Assembly (NCBI RefSeq): GCF_000189395.1
Contig: NZ_AEPB01000011.1
Location: 1 to 44,799, forward strand
Direction: 5' to 3'
Origin: Planococcus donghaensis MPA1U2
Lineage (GTDB): Bacteria > Bacillota > Bacilli > Bacillales_A > Planococcaceae
DNA: 44,799 nucleotides
The notes under the pieces were generated by a model, which had not been told where the DNA came from, searched no databases, and worked only from the letters and a program-made list of their open reading frames with translations. Each line of letters opens with the position of its first letter. Positions within the stretch are counted from its first letter, which is position 1. Both the position numbers and the translations under genes were made by a program. This document shows, in pieces, positions 1 to 7,517 of the stretch.

Positions 1-58
1 CTGGTTTGCATCGCAAATACAATGAAGATTTTTTATAATGAGTGAATAACGTGATTCG

Positions 59-2095
59 CTATCGCTGATTTTCTTCGTAAACGCAATACGCATCCCGATT
101 CGCTTTTTTGGCTTCATATAAAGCTAAATCTGCGTGCTTGATCAGTTGTTTTTCATTAGCGGCATCATCAGGATAGATGGAAATGCCAATGCCTGCGCCC
201 ATTGTGATTTTTTGACCATTAAAGAAAACTGGAGTTTCGTAAGATTTGAGTATTTGTTCGGCAGTAGCAACTGCAACGTCTATAGAGTCGATTTCAGGTA
301 AAATAACACCCATTTCGTCTCCACCCAAACGAGCAGCGGTATCACTCGGACGAATCGAGGCTTGGAGGCGGGTGGCCATTTCTTTAATGACAGCATCTCC
401 TGCATCATGCCCAAACTCATCGTTAATTTTTTTGAACTTGCGACCATCTAGCATTAAGACAGCGATTTTTTTGTTTGTCCGATTGGCTTGAAGAACCGCT
501 TTTTCCAGCTTGTCGTCAAAGCTTCGCCGGTTTGGGATACCGGATAAATGGTCATAAAATGCCATTTTGGCAATGTCGCTTTGCAGTCTTTTTCGTTCCG
601 TCACATCTCGAGCCAGTGTAAACAATTGAATCATTTCCCCATTTGAATAAACCGGAGTTGGGGAAACTTCCATCCATATATAATGACCGTCCCGGTGCAA
701 GTAACGAACATCCAGTGGAGTTGGTTGTCCTCCGTTAATAAGTGCGGTTACATTATCTATTAACGTAAAAGTGTCTTCTGGATGAATATTGTGCGTAAAG
801 AGTTTTCCAATATATACATGATCCGGAAACCCTAAAACTTTCTCACTTGCCGGGGAGACGTATTCAATTTCTCCAGAAAGGTTCATCAACGTAATAATGT
901 CTAACGTGCTTTCTGTAATAAGCCGATATTTTTCTTGGCTTTTCTGAAGTTCTTTTTCAACTTTTTTCAGTTCGGTTACATTTTTAGAAATGATGGTTGC
1001 ACCGATGACTTCTTTTTTCTCATTGTGTACTGGGGAGTATGAAGAAATGATATTCAACAACTTCCCAGATTTGGTCATGCGAATGGTATCATGTGACTTA
1101 ATCGTTTCACCTTGTAAAATGCGCTCCAAAATGGCAATTTGATCGGGTTTCATCGCGGCAGGAATAAGCGTGCCTTCTTTGTTTATAATTTCTGATTCCG
1201 TGTATTCAAAAACTTCTTCAAATGCTGGATTTACTTTTACGATATCTCCTTTGGCGTCGATATAAAAAATAGGAACAGCCGAGTTTTCCCAAAAGATTTC
1301 TAGCTTTGCTTTTGCTTCATTTAAACTTTTTTTCGCATAGGTCATTTCTGTAATATCAGTCACTACGACGTGCATTCCCACTAATTTTCCATCGAGGCGT
1401 ATGGGGATATTGGTTGCTTGAAGATAGAGAAGTTGGTCATTTTTATGACGACATGCAAACTCATAACGTTCGAGTCGATTTTTGTGTAAAGTTTCGTAAA
1501 AATGATGCTTAATTTTATCGATTTCGTTTTCCACAATCATGGATAGAAACGATGTTTCTAGCAATTCTTCCGCAGAATAACCGGTAATCGTTTCGGTTCC
1601 AATATTGCCACTCTTTAAATGGCCATTTTCGTCGAATACAAAAATACCATAAGGATGATTGGTTGCTAATGATTGGTAGCGTTGCTCACTTTCTTGTAAG
1701 AGGCGGGCAGTTTTTTCTAGCGCTGTTTGCTCCTTACTTGTCACTAAAATAGATGTGCAATGTCCATCGTCAGACAAGATTGGGTTGAGTACAATGTCTC
1801 CAAGAATAGCACCATTTTCCGTTCTAATGAGTTCGGGAACTTCTACTTTTGTTTTTGACGATTGAACTTCTTGGTAATAGTAAAGCGGGATATGTGCAGA
1901 GAATGAGACTTCTTCTACTCTTTTGCCGATGTCTGTCTGTTGGAGAGAGAGCACATTAAAAGCAGTGGGATTCGCATAAGCATAACGAAATGTCTCGTTC
2001 TCTTCAGTTATTAAAAAAATGGGATCTTGGATCAAATCGAGCAATTCAACAGAAGCTAGAACAGGATGTTGTAATTTGTCTATAAAATTCTTCAA
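59..2095 (-). CDS. PAS-domain diguanylate cyclase (GGDEF, variant GGDEM)
   Basis: This is a 678-residue soluble sensor protein predicted to make c-di-GMP from two GTP. It has four PAS-like segments (about 15-115, 135-250, 260-375 and 385-505), then a GGDEF domain from about 510 to the end. The signature reads RLGGDEM near residue 590, so the usual F is M. The allosteric I-site is present (RPSD, five residues before GGDEM). The first metal-binding Asp is kept, but the usual DxD-F-K reads LDGRKFKK, so the second acidic position is Arg. No membrane segment is visible, so the signal is probably cytosolic. The start is a TTG with a strong GGGAGG eight bases upstream. It may be a weak cyclase or a c-di-GMP/GTP-binding effector. 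The domain call is secure; activity is inferred. Confidence 0.93.
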   Translation of the reverse strand: MKNFIDKLQHPVLASVELLDLIQDPIFLITEENETFRYAYANPTAFNVLSLQQTDIGKRVEEVSFSAHIPLYYYQEVQSSKTKVEVPELIRTENGAILGDIVLNPILSDDGHCTSILVTSKEQTALEKTARLLQESEQRYQSLATNHPYGIFVFDENGHLKSGNIGTETITGYSAEELLETSFLSMIVENEIDKIKHHFYETLHKNRLERYEFACRHKNDQLLYLQATNIPIRLDGKLVGMHVVVTDITEMTYAKKSLNEAKAKLEIFWENSAVPIFYIDAKGDIVKVNPAFEEVFEYTESEIINKEGTLIPAAMKPDQIAILERILQGETIKSHDTIRMTKSGKLLNIISSYSPVHNEKKEVIGATIISKNVTELKKVEKELQKSQEKYRLITESTLDIITLMNLSGEIEYVSPASEKVLGFPDHVYIGKLFTHNIHPEDTFTLIDNVTALINGGQPTPLDVRYLHRDGHYIWMEVSPTPVYSNGEMIQLFTLARDVTERKRLQSDIAKMAFYDHLSGIPNRRSFDDKLEKAVLQANRTNKKIAVLMLDGRKFKKINDEFGHDAGDAVIKEMATRLQASIRPSDTAARLGGDEMGVILPEIDSIDVAVATAEQILKSYETPVFFNGQKITMGAGIGISIYPDDAANEKQLIKHADLALYEAKKANRDAYCVYEENQR

Positions 2096-2393
2096 AACTA
2101 TAAACCTCCCTTCGGTATATACATAGGAATCGTGAGTATTAACTTTATTTATCTCTATATTATAATTTTAGTTATTATTTAACATCTTTTTATAAGTTTA
2201 GTGGATAATGCAAAAACAAGATAGAGTTTTCTAACAAATCATTACTTGTTGCGAGATAAATAGTTGGAATATTTATTGTTAGAATAATCTGTCTATTGAT
2301 TGAACTCCAAATTTGTTTGCCTTATGATGAAGAGGTATCAAGGAGTGGATGATTACGTTAACGTATGATCACAAATTGAGGAGGGAATTATTC

Positions 2394-2957
2394 ATGACAA
2401 AAATCGGTATTATTACTGGAAGCACAAGGCCGAGGCGCAATAGTCTGCAAGTTGCGCAGTGGGTCAAAGACATTGCCGACAAACGGGGAGACGCTGAATA
2501 TGAACTTGTAGATTTAGCTGAATTCAATTTGCCGATGTATGCAGAGCCGGTTTCGGCAGGAGCTACTCAAGATTACCAAACCCCTGAAGCCATTCCATGG
2601 GCGAAAAAAATTAAAGAGTTAGATGGCTATGTGTTTATTTGTCCGGAATATAATCATGGTGTCACATCGGCTTTGAAAAATGCCATCGATTATTTATATC
2701 CAGAGTGGAACAACAAAGCAGCTGGAATTGTGAGTTATGGAACTTCAGGTGGAGTCCGAGCGGCCGAAGCTTTACGCATTATTTTAGCCGAGTTGCAAGT
2801 CGCTACGGTCCGAACGCATGTAGCGATGTCGCTATTTACGGATTTTGTGAAGATGCATGAATTCAAGCCAGCTGATTTTCACGAAAAATCGGTGACGACT
2901 TTACTAGATCAAGTGAATGCATGGACCAATGCCTTTGAACCGCTTCGAAAAAAATAA
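2394..2957 (+). CDS. NAD(P)H-dependent FMN reductase (azoreductase/quinone reductase-like)
   Basis: This 187-residue protein has a flavodoxin-like NADPH-dependent FMN reductase fold. The N-terminal phosphate-binding loop reads GIITGSTRPRRNS, and the family segment PEYNHGVTSALKNAIDYL is near residue 90. It probably reduces quinones, azo compounds or free flavin with NAD(P)H. The frame is open 15 codons further upstream, but this ATG is preceded by GAGGAGG at ideal spacing and fits the family N-terminus, so I chose it. It is a close paralogue of the reductase at 4246, which lies behind an MhqR-type operator. A half-site of that type (GCGAGATAA, 2251-2259) lies upstream here. An imperfect terminator follows. 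Confidence 0.92.
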   Translation: MTKIGIITGSTRPRRNSLQVAQWVKDIADKRGDAEYELVDLAEFNLPMYAEPVSAGATQDYQTPEAIPWAKKIKELDGYVFICPEYNHGVTSALKNAIDYLYPEWNNKAAGIVSYGTSGGVRAAEALRIILAELQVATVRTHVAMSLFTDFVKMHEFKPADFHEKSVTTLLDQVNAWTNAFEPLRKK

Positions 2958-2968
2958 AATAAGAGGTT

Positions 2969-3030
2969 AACTGAAAAAGGGCTGTCCTCAAATGTCATGA
3001 GCATGACTTTGTGGCAGTCTTTTTATGGTT
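2969..3030 (+). terminator. Probable rho-independent terminator after FMN reductase
   Basis: A long imperfect hairpin is visible: GTCAT/ATGAC around AGC at the tip, then CTGTCCTCAAA against TTTGTGGCAG, followed by a T-rich run (tctttttat). It lies just after the 2394-2957 stop. Confidence 0.6.
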
Positions 3031-3052
3031 TTTGAAATTATAAACGAACTTG

Positions 3053-3081
3053 TTGACACTTAATTAACCACATGATATTAT
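3053..3081 (+). promoter_or_regulatory. SigA-type promoter for the dioxygenase operon
   Basis: TTGACA at 3053-3058 and TATTAT at 3076-3081 are separated by 17 bases, close to the vegetative consensus. The predicted transcript start lies about 75 bases upstream of the palindromic operator at 3164, which would then act as a downstream roadblock, unless a second promoter lies closer to the gene. The AT-rich stretch after it contains two copies of AAAGATAAATA (near 3094 and 3110). Confidence 0.65.
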
Positions 3082-3163
3082 TACTTTGAATCAAAGATAA
3101 ATAATTTAAAGATAAATAGTTAATAATCGTTAGCTGAACACCAATTAAATTTTTTTAAATATA

Positions 3164-3181
3164 TATCTCGAATTCGAGATA
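3164..3181 (+). promoter_or_regulatory. MhqR-type operator (perfect 18-bp palindrome)
   Basis: TATCTCGAATTCGAGATA is a perfect palindrome 26 bases upstream of the dioxygenase start. It matches, from memory, the operator described for the B. subtilis MarR-type repressor MhqR, which controls quinone-detoxifying dioxygenases and azoreductases. The gene content downstream fits that regulon. No mhqR gene is in the window; the MarR gene at 16492 faces a different operator. Confidence 0.85.
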
Positions 3182-3207
3182 AATCAAACCATAGAGGAGA
3201 ATGACTC

Positions 3208-4191
3208 ATGAACGAATTAAAAGGAATCCACCATGTAACCGCCATTACCAGCTCTGCTGAAAAAAACTATGAATTTTTCACGTACGTATTAGGCATGCGT
3301 TTAGTGAAAAAAACAGTCAACCAAGATGATATTCAAACGTATCATTTGTTTTTCGCAGATGATAAAGGCTCTGCTGGAACGGATATGACGTTCTTTGACT
3401 TCCCGAACATCCCGAAAGGATCGCACGGGACGAACGAAATTTACAAAACGGCATTCCGCGTGCCAACAGATGCAGCATTAGATTACTGGATCAAACGTTT
3501 TGATCAATACGACGTAGCCCATAAAGGCATTCAAGAAGTATTCGGAAAGAAAACCATTTCGTTTGTCGACTTTGACGATCAACAATATATGCTAATTTCT
3601 GATGAAACAAACAAAGGCGTTGCATCTGGTACACCGTGGCAAAACGGTCCAGTACCACTTGAATTCGCGATTACCGGACTGGGTCCTGTTCACATCCGCA
3701 TCGCTGATTTTGATGCATTCAAAGACGTATTGGAAAAAGCAATGTTGATGCGCCAAATCGCTAAAGAAGGTTCGTTGTATTTGTTTGAAATCGGTGAAGG
3801 AGGTAACGGTGCCCAAGTGATTGTTGAGCACAACAAATTATTGCCACAAGGTCGTCAAGGCTTTGGTACCGTTCATCACGCGGCATTCCGTGTGGCCGAT
3901 CGAAGCGTCTTGGAAGAATGGATCAACCACATGCAAAACCAAGGATTCCATACGTCCGGTTATGTCGATCGTTTCTTTTTTGAATCGTTATATGCACGTG
4001 TTGCACCAGGCATCTTGTTCGAATGGGCAACAGATGGTCCTGGATTTATGGGAGACGAGCCATACGAAACAGTGGGAGAAAAATTATCTCTACCACCATT
4101 CTTAGAAGGCGAACGCGAGAAAATCGAAAAATTGGTTCGTCCAATTGATACCGTACGCAGCACACGGACGTTTGAAAAGGAGTATTTGTAA
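3208..4191 (+). CDS. Ring-cleaving dioxygenase, glyoxalase/VOC fold (MhqO/MhqA family)
   Basis: This 327-residue protein has two vicinal-oxygen-chelate halves. The metal-ligand His regions are visible as KGIHHVTAI near the N-terminus and GTVHHAAFRV in the second half, with a late Glu in GILFEWATDGPGF. This matches the putative hydroquinone/catechol extradiol dioxygenases MhqA and MhqO of B. subtilis (about 310-316 residues). It would open the ring of toxic hydroquinones. The ribosome site is AGAGGAG. It is co-transcribed with the FMN reductase downstream and sits behind an MhqR-type operator, which supports a quinone-stress role. I cannot tell whether mhqA or mhqO is the better match, so no symbol is given. 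Confidence 0.92.
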   Translation: MNELKGIHHVTAITSSAEKNYEFFTYVLGMRLVKKTVNQDDIQTYHLFFADDKGSAGTDMTFFDFPNIPKGSHGTNEIYKTAFRVPTDAALDYWIKRFDQYDVAHKGIQEVFGKKTISFVDFDDQQYMLISDETNKGVASGTPWQNGPVPLEFAITGLGPVHIRIADFDAFKDVLEKAMLMRQIAKEGSLYLFEIGEGGNGAQVIVEHNKLLPQGRQGFGTVHHAAFRVADRSVLEEWINHMQNQGFHTSGYVDRFFFESLYARVAPGILFEWATDGPGFMGDEPYETVGEKLSLPPFLEGEREKIEKLVRPIDTVRSTRTFEKEYL

Positions 4192-4245
4192 CACATGAGC
4201 TTATTCAGTAAATTATTTGGAACGAAACAAGAGGAGGAAATAACC

Positions 4246-4788
4246 ATGACAAACTTAAACATCGGCATTATTTTAGGATCAACGCGTGAAGGACGCTTAA
4301 GCCCACAAGTAGGGAACTGGGTAAAAGAATTAGCAGACCAACGCGGAGACGCGAACTATACCGTCATCGACATCGCAGACTACAAATTACCGCTACTTGG
4401 TGAAAATGGCGTAGACGCATCAGGTGCTGCAGCATGGTCTGAAGCCATCGCTAAACAAGACGGTTTTGTCTTTATCACACAAGAATACAACCATTCAATC
4501 ACCGGTTCATTGAAAAACGCACTCGATTACTTGCGTGCAGAATGGAACAACAAAGCAGCGGGGATTGTTTCGTACGGATCAGTAGGCGGCGCACGTGCAG
4601 CCGAACATTTACGTGGCATTTTAGGTGAATTGTCTGTTGCGGATGTTCGTGTACACCCAGCGTTGTCGCTATTCACTGATTTTGAAAACGGCGCAGAACT
4701 AAAAGCAGCACCCGTTCAAGCAGATTCAGTGAACCAAATGTTAGACCAAGTCATTCCGTGGTCAACGGCATTGAAAACAATTCGATAA
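4246..4788 (+). CDS. NAD(P)H-dependent FMN reductase, second gene of the quinone-stress operon
   Basis: This 180-residue flavodoxin-like reductase is a close paralogue of the protein at 2394; for example both contain EWNNKAAGIVSYG and RAAEALR/RAAEHLR. The loop GIILGSTREGRLS binds the FMN phosphate. It probably reduces quinones so that the dioxygenase upstream can cleave the hydroquinone. The frame is open to an ATG at 4195 (adding MSLFSKLFGTKQEEEIT), but GAGGAGG at eight bases from the ATG at 4246 favours the shorter start; the longer start has only a distant AAGGAG. A perfect terminator follows. Confidence 0.9.
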   Translation: MTNLNIGIILGSTREGRLSPQVGNWVKELADQRGDANYTVIDIADYKLPLLGENGVDASGAAAWSEAIAKQDGFVFITQEYNHSITGSLKNALDYLRAEWNNKAAGIVSYGSVGGARAAEHLRGILGELSVADVRVHPALSLFTDFENGAELKAAPVQADSVNQMLDQVIPWSTALKTIR

Positions 4789-4802
4789 GCTTTCTTAAAT
4801 AC

Positions 4803-4847
4803 AAAAACAAGGCAAGACACTGTTAGACAGTGTCTTGCCTTGTTTTT
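4803..4847. terminator. Strong bidirectional terminator
   Basis: A perfect stem of about 19 bp (AACAAGGCAAGACACTG and its complement) with loop TTAGA is flanked by A and T runs on both sides. It serves the reductase on the plus strand and the converging GGDEF-EAL gene on the minus strand. Confidence 0.93.
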
Positions 4848-4871
4848 AATTTGCTTATTTTTAAAAATACA

Positions 4872-7274
4872 TTAAACCACTTTTATCGAAGTGATTCCGC
4901 TCTCTAGGAGTTTTGTGAAGCGAGTAGTAGGCAACGGTTTGCTGAAAAGGAAGCCTTGAATTTCGTCACAACCTAGATCTTGTAACAAGGCTAGCTGTTC
5001 TTCCGTTTCCACACCTTCTGCAATAACGGACATATCCAAACTATGAGCGATGAAAATCATAGCTTCGACTAGTGACTTGTCTCGTGGATTGGTCGCCATG
5101 TCTTGAACAAAAGGTTGTGCTATTTTCAAGTTGTTGAGCGGGAAGCGCTTCAAGTAGCTTAGCGATGAATAACCAGTACCGAAATCATCGATCGCGATTT
5201 GAACCCCAATTTCTCGTAATGTTTGCATCCGGGCTATAGCCTTTTCAGCATCGTCTAGTACAACGCTTTCTGTGATTTCTAATTCTAAAGAGGATGCATT
5301 AAACCCCGTCGTCTTTAGAACTTTTTGGATGGTTGTTATTAAATCGTCATGCATAAATTGCAAAGAGGATAAGTTAACTGCTAGCTTTAAATGAGAATTT
5401 CCATCATCATGCCATTTTTTAGCTTGTTGGCACGCTGTATAAAGAACCCATTCACCTATTGGCAGGATTAATCGAGTTTCCTCTGCTAAAGGGATAAATT
5501 CTCCTGGCGAGACAATGCTACCGTCATTTTTTTGCCAACGAATCAAGGCTTCCATGCCAATAATTTCACCTGTCTTGGCCAAGATTTGCGGTTGGTAGTG
5601 CAAAGTAAACTCTTTATTGATAACGGCGCGGTTTAAATCGCCTTCAAGAGCGGTTTTTCGTGCCGCGACAAAGGCCATATCTTTAGAGAAAAATTGGTAA
5701 TTGTTTCTGCCTTTTTCTTTTGCGCTGTACATGGCATTATCTGCGTTTTTCAGTAATTCGTCAGTAGTATCACCATCTTTTGGATAAACTGAAATGCCAA
5801 TACTCATGGAGATGTAGAGCTCTTGTCCTTTAATAATCAAAGGTTTTTCGAGTGCTTTTTGAAGCTTATGGATAATGGGTGCAATATCCTTTTCTTCTTT
5901 AATAGCATTCAAAAGAAGCGTAAATTCATCGCCACCTTGCCGAGACAGAGTATCGATCGAACGCAAATTATCTAGAATTCGTTGCGAAAAAGCTTGGAGT
6001 AGTAAATCCCCAAATTCATGACCAAACGTGTCATTGATGTTTTTAAAACGGTCTAAGTCGATAAACACGACGGCAAGTTTGTGCGACTTGTGTTTCGCTT
6101 CAACAATAGAAGCTTCTAGTTTTTCAAGAAATAATCGCCTGTTTGGAAGTCCACTTAAAATATCGTGGTAAGCCATATGCTTCATTTGGTGGACGGTTTC
6201 TTTTAACTGATTGTTGCTAGAAGTGACTTCCACCGTTCGTTGTTCAATTTTATGTTCAAGAACCGAAGTTAGCTGGTTGTAGTTGGATAATAAGCGTTGG
6301 TTGTCTACTATCGTAAAGATTTGTCTTGTCAAAATAAGAAATGCAGCTATGCCTGCGCCGATGATCAAACCTGTCATGTCTTCTTTTTGTTCAAGGGTCA
6401 TCACAATGAATAAAATCATCAAACTAAAATAAGGAAGCAGGATACGTACCGATACGTGTTCTTCAGTTGGCGTTACCGTTAGTTTAGAACTGCGTCTCTT
6501 TGATGGTTCTAAAGCGTGTAATCCTGCAAGTGCTACTAGCAATAAGCTAAGACCCCATAGCGGATCGTATAAATTGCCCGAGCTGTAAGTATCCGACAAT
6601 GTTGAATAGAGATGAGCCGTATCCGCAAAAACTTGAAAGATCAATCCCGTGATGATCAAAGCAGCCACTTGGTATGGTAGCGTATGAGAAAAACCGATAT
6701 AAAGACTAATTACGCCAAACATTAACAGTAAATCTCCGATTGGATAGGCGAGTGATAAAACAATGAGCAGTGGTGATGCCGTTTGCCCTGGGAGAACATG
6801 TTGAATAAGAAAATGCCAGCTAAGAGCCGTAGACACCGAGATCAGAATCATCATATCGAAAAGAAATTTAATCTGATAAGAAATCTCTTTTCTTTGTTTT
6901 AGCTGATAGACAAAAGCAGCTAAGTAGAAAACGATTTGAAGAAAGTAAAAGAGATCAGGTGGTCCAGGATAGCCCATTGTGACATTGAAAATAGTATAAC
7001 TAATCGTTGAAATGCTTTCAGCGATAACATAACTCAAGCTCCCGAGCGAAAGTAGCAACCAAAACATGCGGTTTCTGCCGCTCGTTTTTCGGTACACGTA
7101 AAAGAGAATGGTAAAAGCGATAAGAGGCGCTAGCCATGAAAGAAATTGAGTGGCTGCTTTGTAAACATCATCGCTGGTATCGCTAAACAAAACCCACGAG
7201 TAGTAGGCAGTGATGTAAAGTAAGATAAAAATGGAAAAACGACTTTTAGTGCTGGAAAACAAAATGTATGTCAC
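4872..7274 (-). CDS. Membrane GGDEF-EAL protein (c-di-GMP turnover), copy 1
   Basis: This 800-residue protein has about eight to ten membrane segments in residues 1-335, then a short helix, a GGDEF domain (about 365-525) and an EAL domain (about 545-790). The GGDEF signature RQGGDEF (near 445) has an I-site RSID five residues upstream, so cyclase chemistry looks possible. The EAL domain keeps MEALIRW, the NLS and EITES segments, DDFGTGYSSL and AEGVET, so phosphodiesterase activity is plausible, but the usual KID reads KIA. The N-terminal membrane module resembles the DUF4084 region of Bacillus GGDEF-EAL proteins (recalled, not checked). The first in-frame start is GTG at 7274, but it lies inside the ribosome site (see findings); codons 4 (ATT) or 5 (TTG) are alternatives. 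It has a tandem paralogue at 7518. Confidence 0.93.
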   Translation of the reverse strand: MTYILFSSTKSRFSIFILLYITAYYSWVLFSDTSDDVYKAATQFLSWLAPLIAFTILFYVYRKTSGRNRMFWLLLSLGSLSYVIAESISTISYTIFNVTMGYPGPPDLFYFLQIVFYLAAFVYQLKQRKEISYQIKFLFDMMILISVSTALSWHFLIQHVLPGQTASPLLIVLSLAYPIGDLLLMFGVISLYIGFSHTLPYQVAALIITGLIFQVFADTAHLYSTLSDTYSSGNLYDPLWGLSLLLVALAGLHALEPSKRRSSKLTVTPTEEHVSVRILLPYFSLMILFIVMTLEQKEDMTGLIIGAGIAAFLILTRQIFTIVDNQRLLSNYNQLTSVLEHKIEQRTVEVTSSNNQLKETVHQMKHMAYHDILSGLPNRRLFLEKLEASIVEAKHKSHKLAVVFIDLDRFKNINDTFGHEFGDLLLQAFSQRILDNLRSIDTLSRQGGDEFTLLLNAIKEEKDIAPIIHKLQKALEKPLIIKGQELYISMSIGISVYPKDGDTTDELLKNADNAMYSAKEKGRNNYQFFSKDMAFVAARKTALEGDLNRAVINKEFTLHYQPQILAKTGEIIGMEALIRWQKNDGSIVSPGEFIPLAEETRLILPIGEWVLYTACQQAKKWHDDGNSHLKLAVNLSSLQFMHDDLITTIQKVLKTTGFNASSLELEITESVVLDDAEKAIARMQTLREIGVQIAIDDFGTGYSSLSYLKRFPLNNLKIAQPFVQDMATNPRDKSLVEAMIFIAHSLDMSVIAEGVETEEQLALLQDLGCDEIQGFLFSKPLPTTRFTKLLESGITSIKVV

Positions 7275-7464
7275 CTCATCTAAGGAAATAGAAATATCTA
7301 CAGGATTATTAAAATTCTTTTTGTGGAGTTTTTCTTTATTATAAAGATTTTTTATTGATAAAGAAATAGGTATATTCCATATAATACCAATTTTATGACA
7401 AATATCACTCTTTATCAGTGAAAGAGCATAATATTACTTCAGTTGACCCGTAAGAAACAATAAA

Positions 7465-7495
7465 AACCGGAATCTGTTATGCACAGATTCCGGTT
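7465..7495 (-). terminator. Terminator of GGDEF-EAL copy 2
   Basis: Arms AACCGGAATCTG (7465-7476) and CAGATTCCGGTT (7484-7495) pair perfectly around a 7-base loop. On the minus strand the stem is followed by a T run (TTTTTATTG). It lies just past the stop of the 7518 gene. Confidence 0.88.
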
Positions 7496-7517
7496 CTTTG
7501 ATGATGTTTATAGAGTA

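Noticed and set aside
4195-4245. Using the ATG at 4195 as start of the second FMN reductase
   Set aside because: The ribosome site for that ATG is distant, while the ATG at 4246 has a near-perfect GAGGAGG at eight bases. The longer form remains possible and is noted in the feature.
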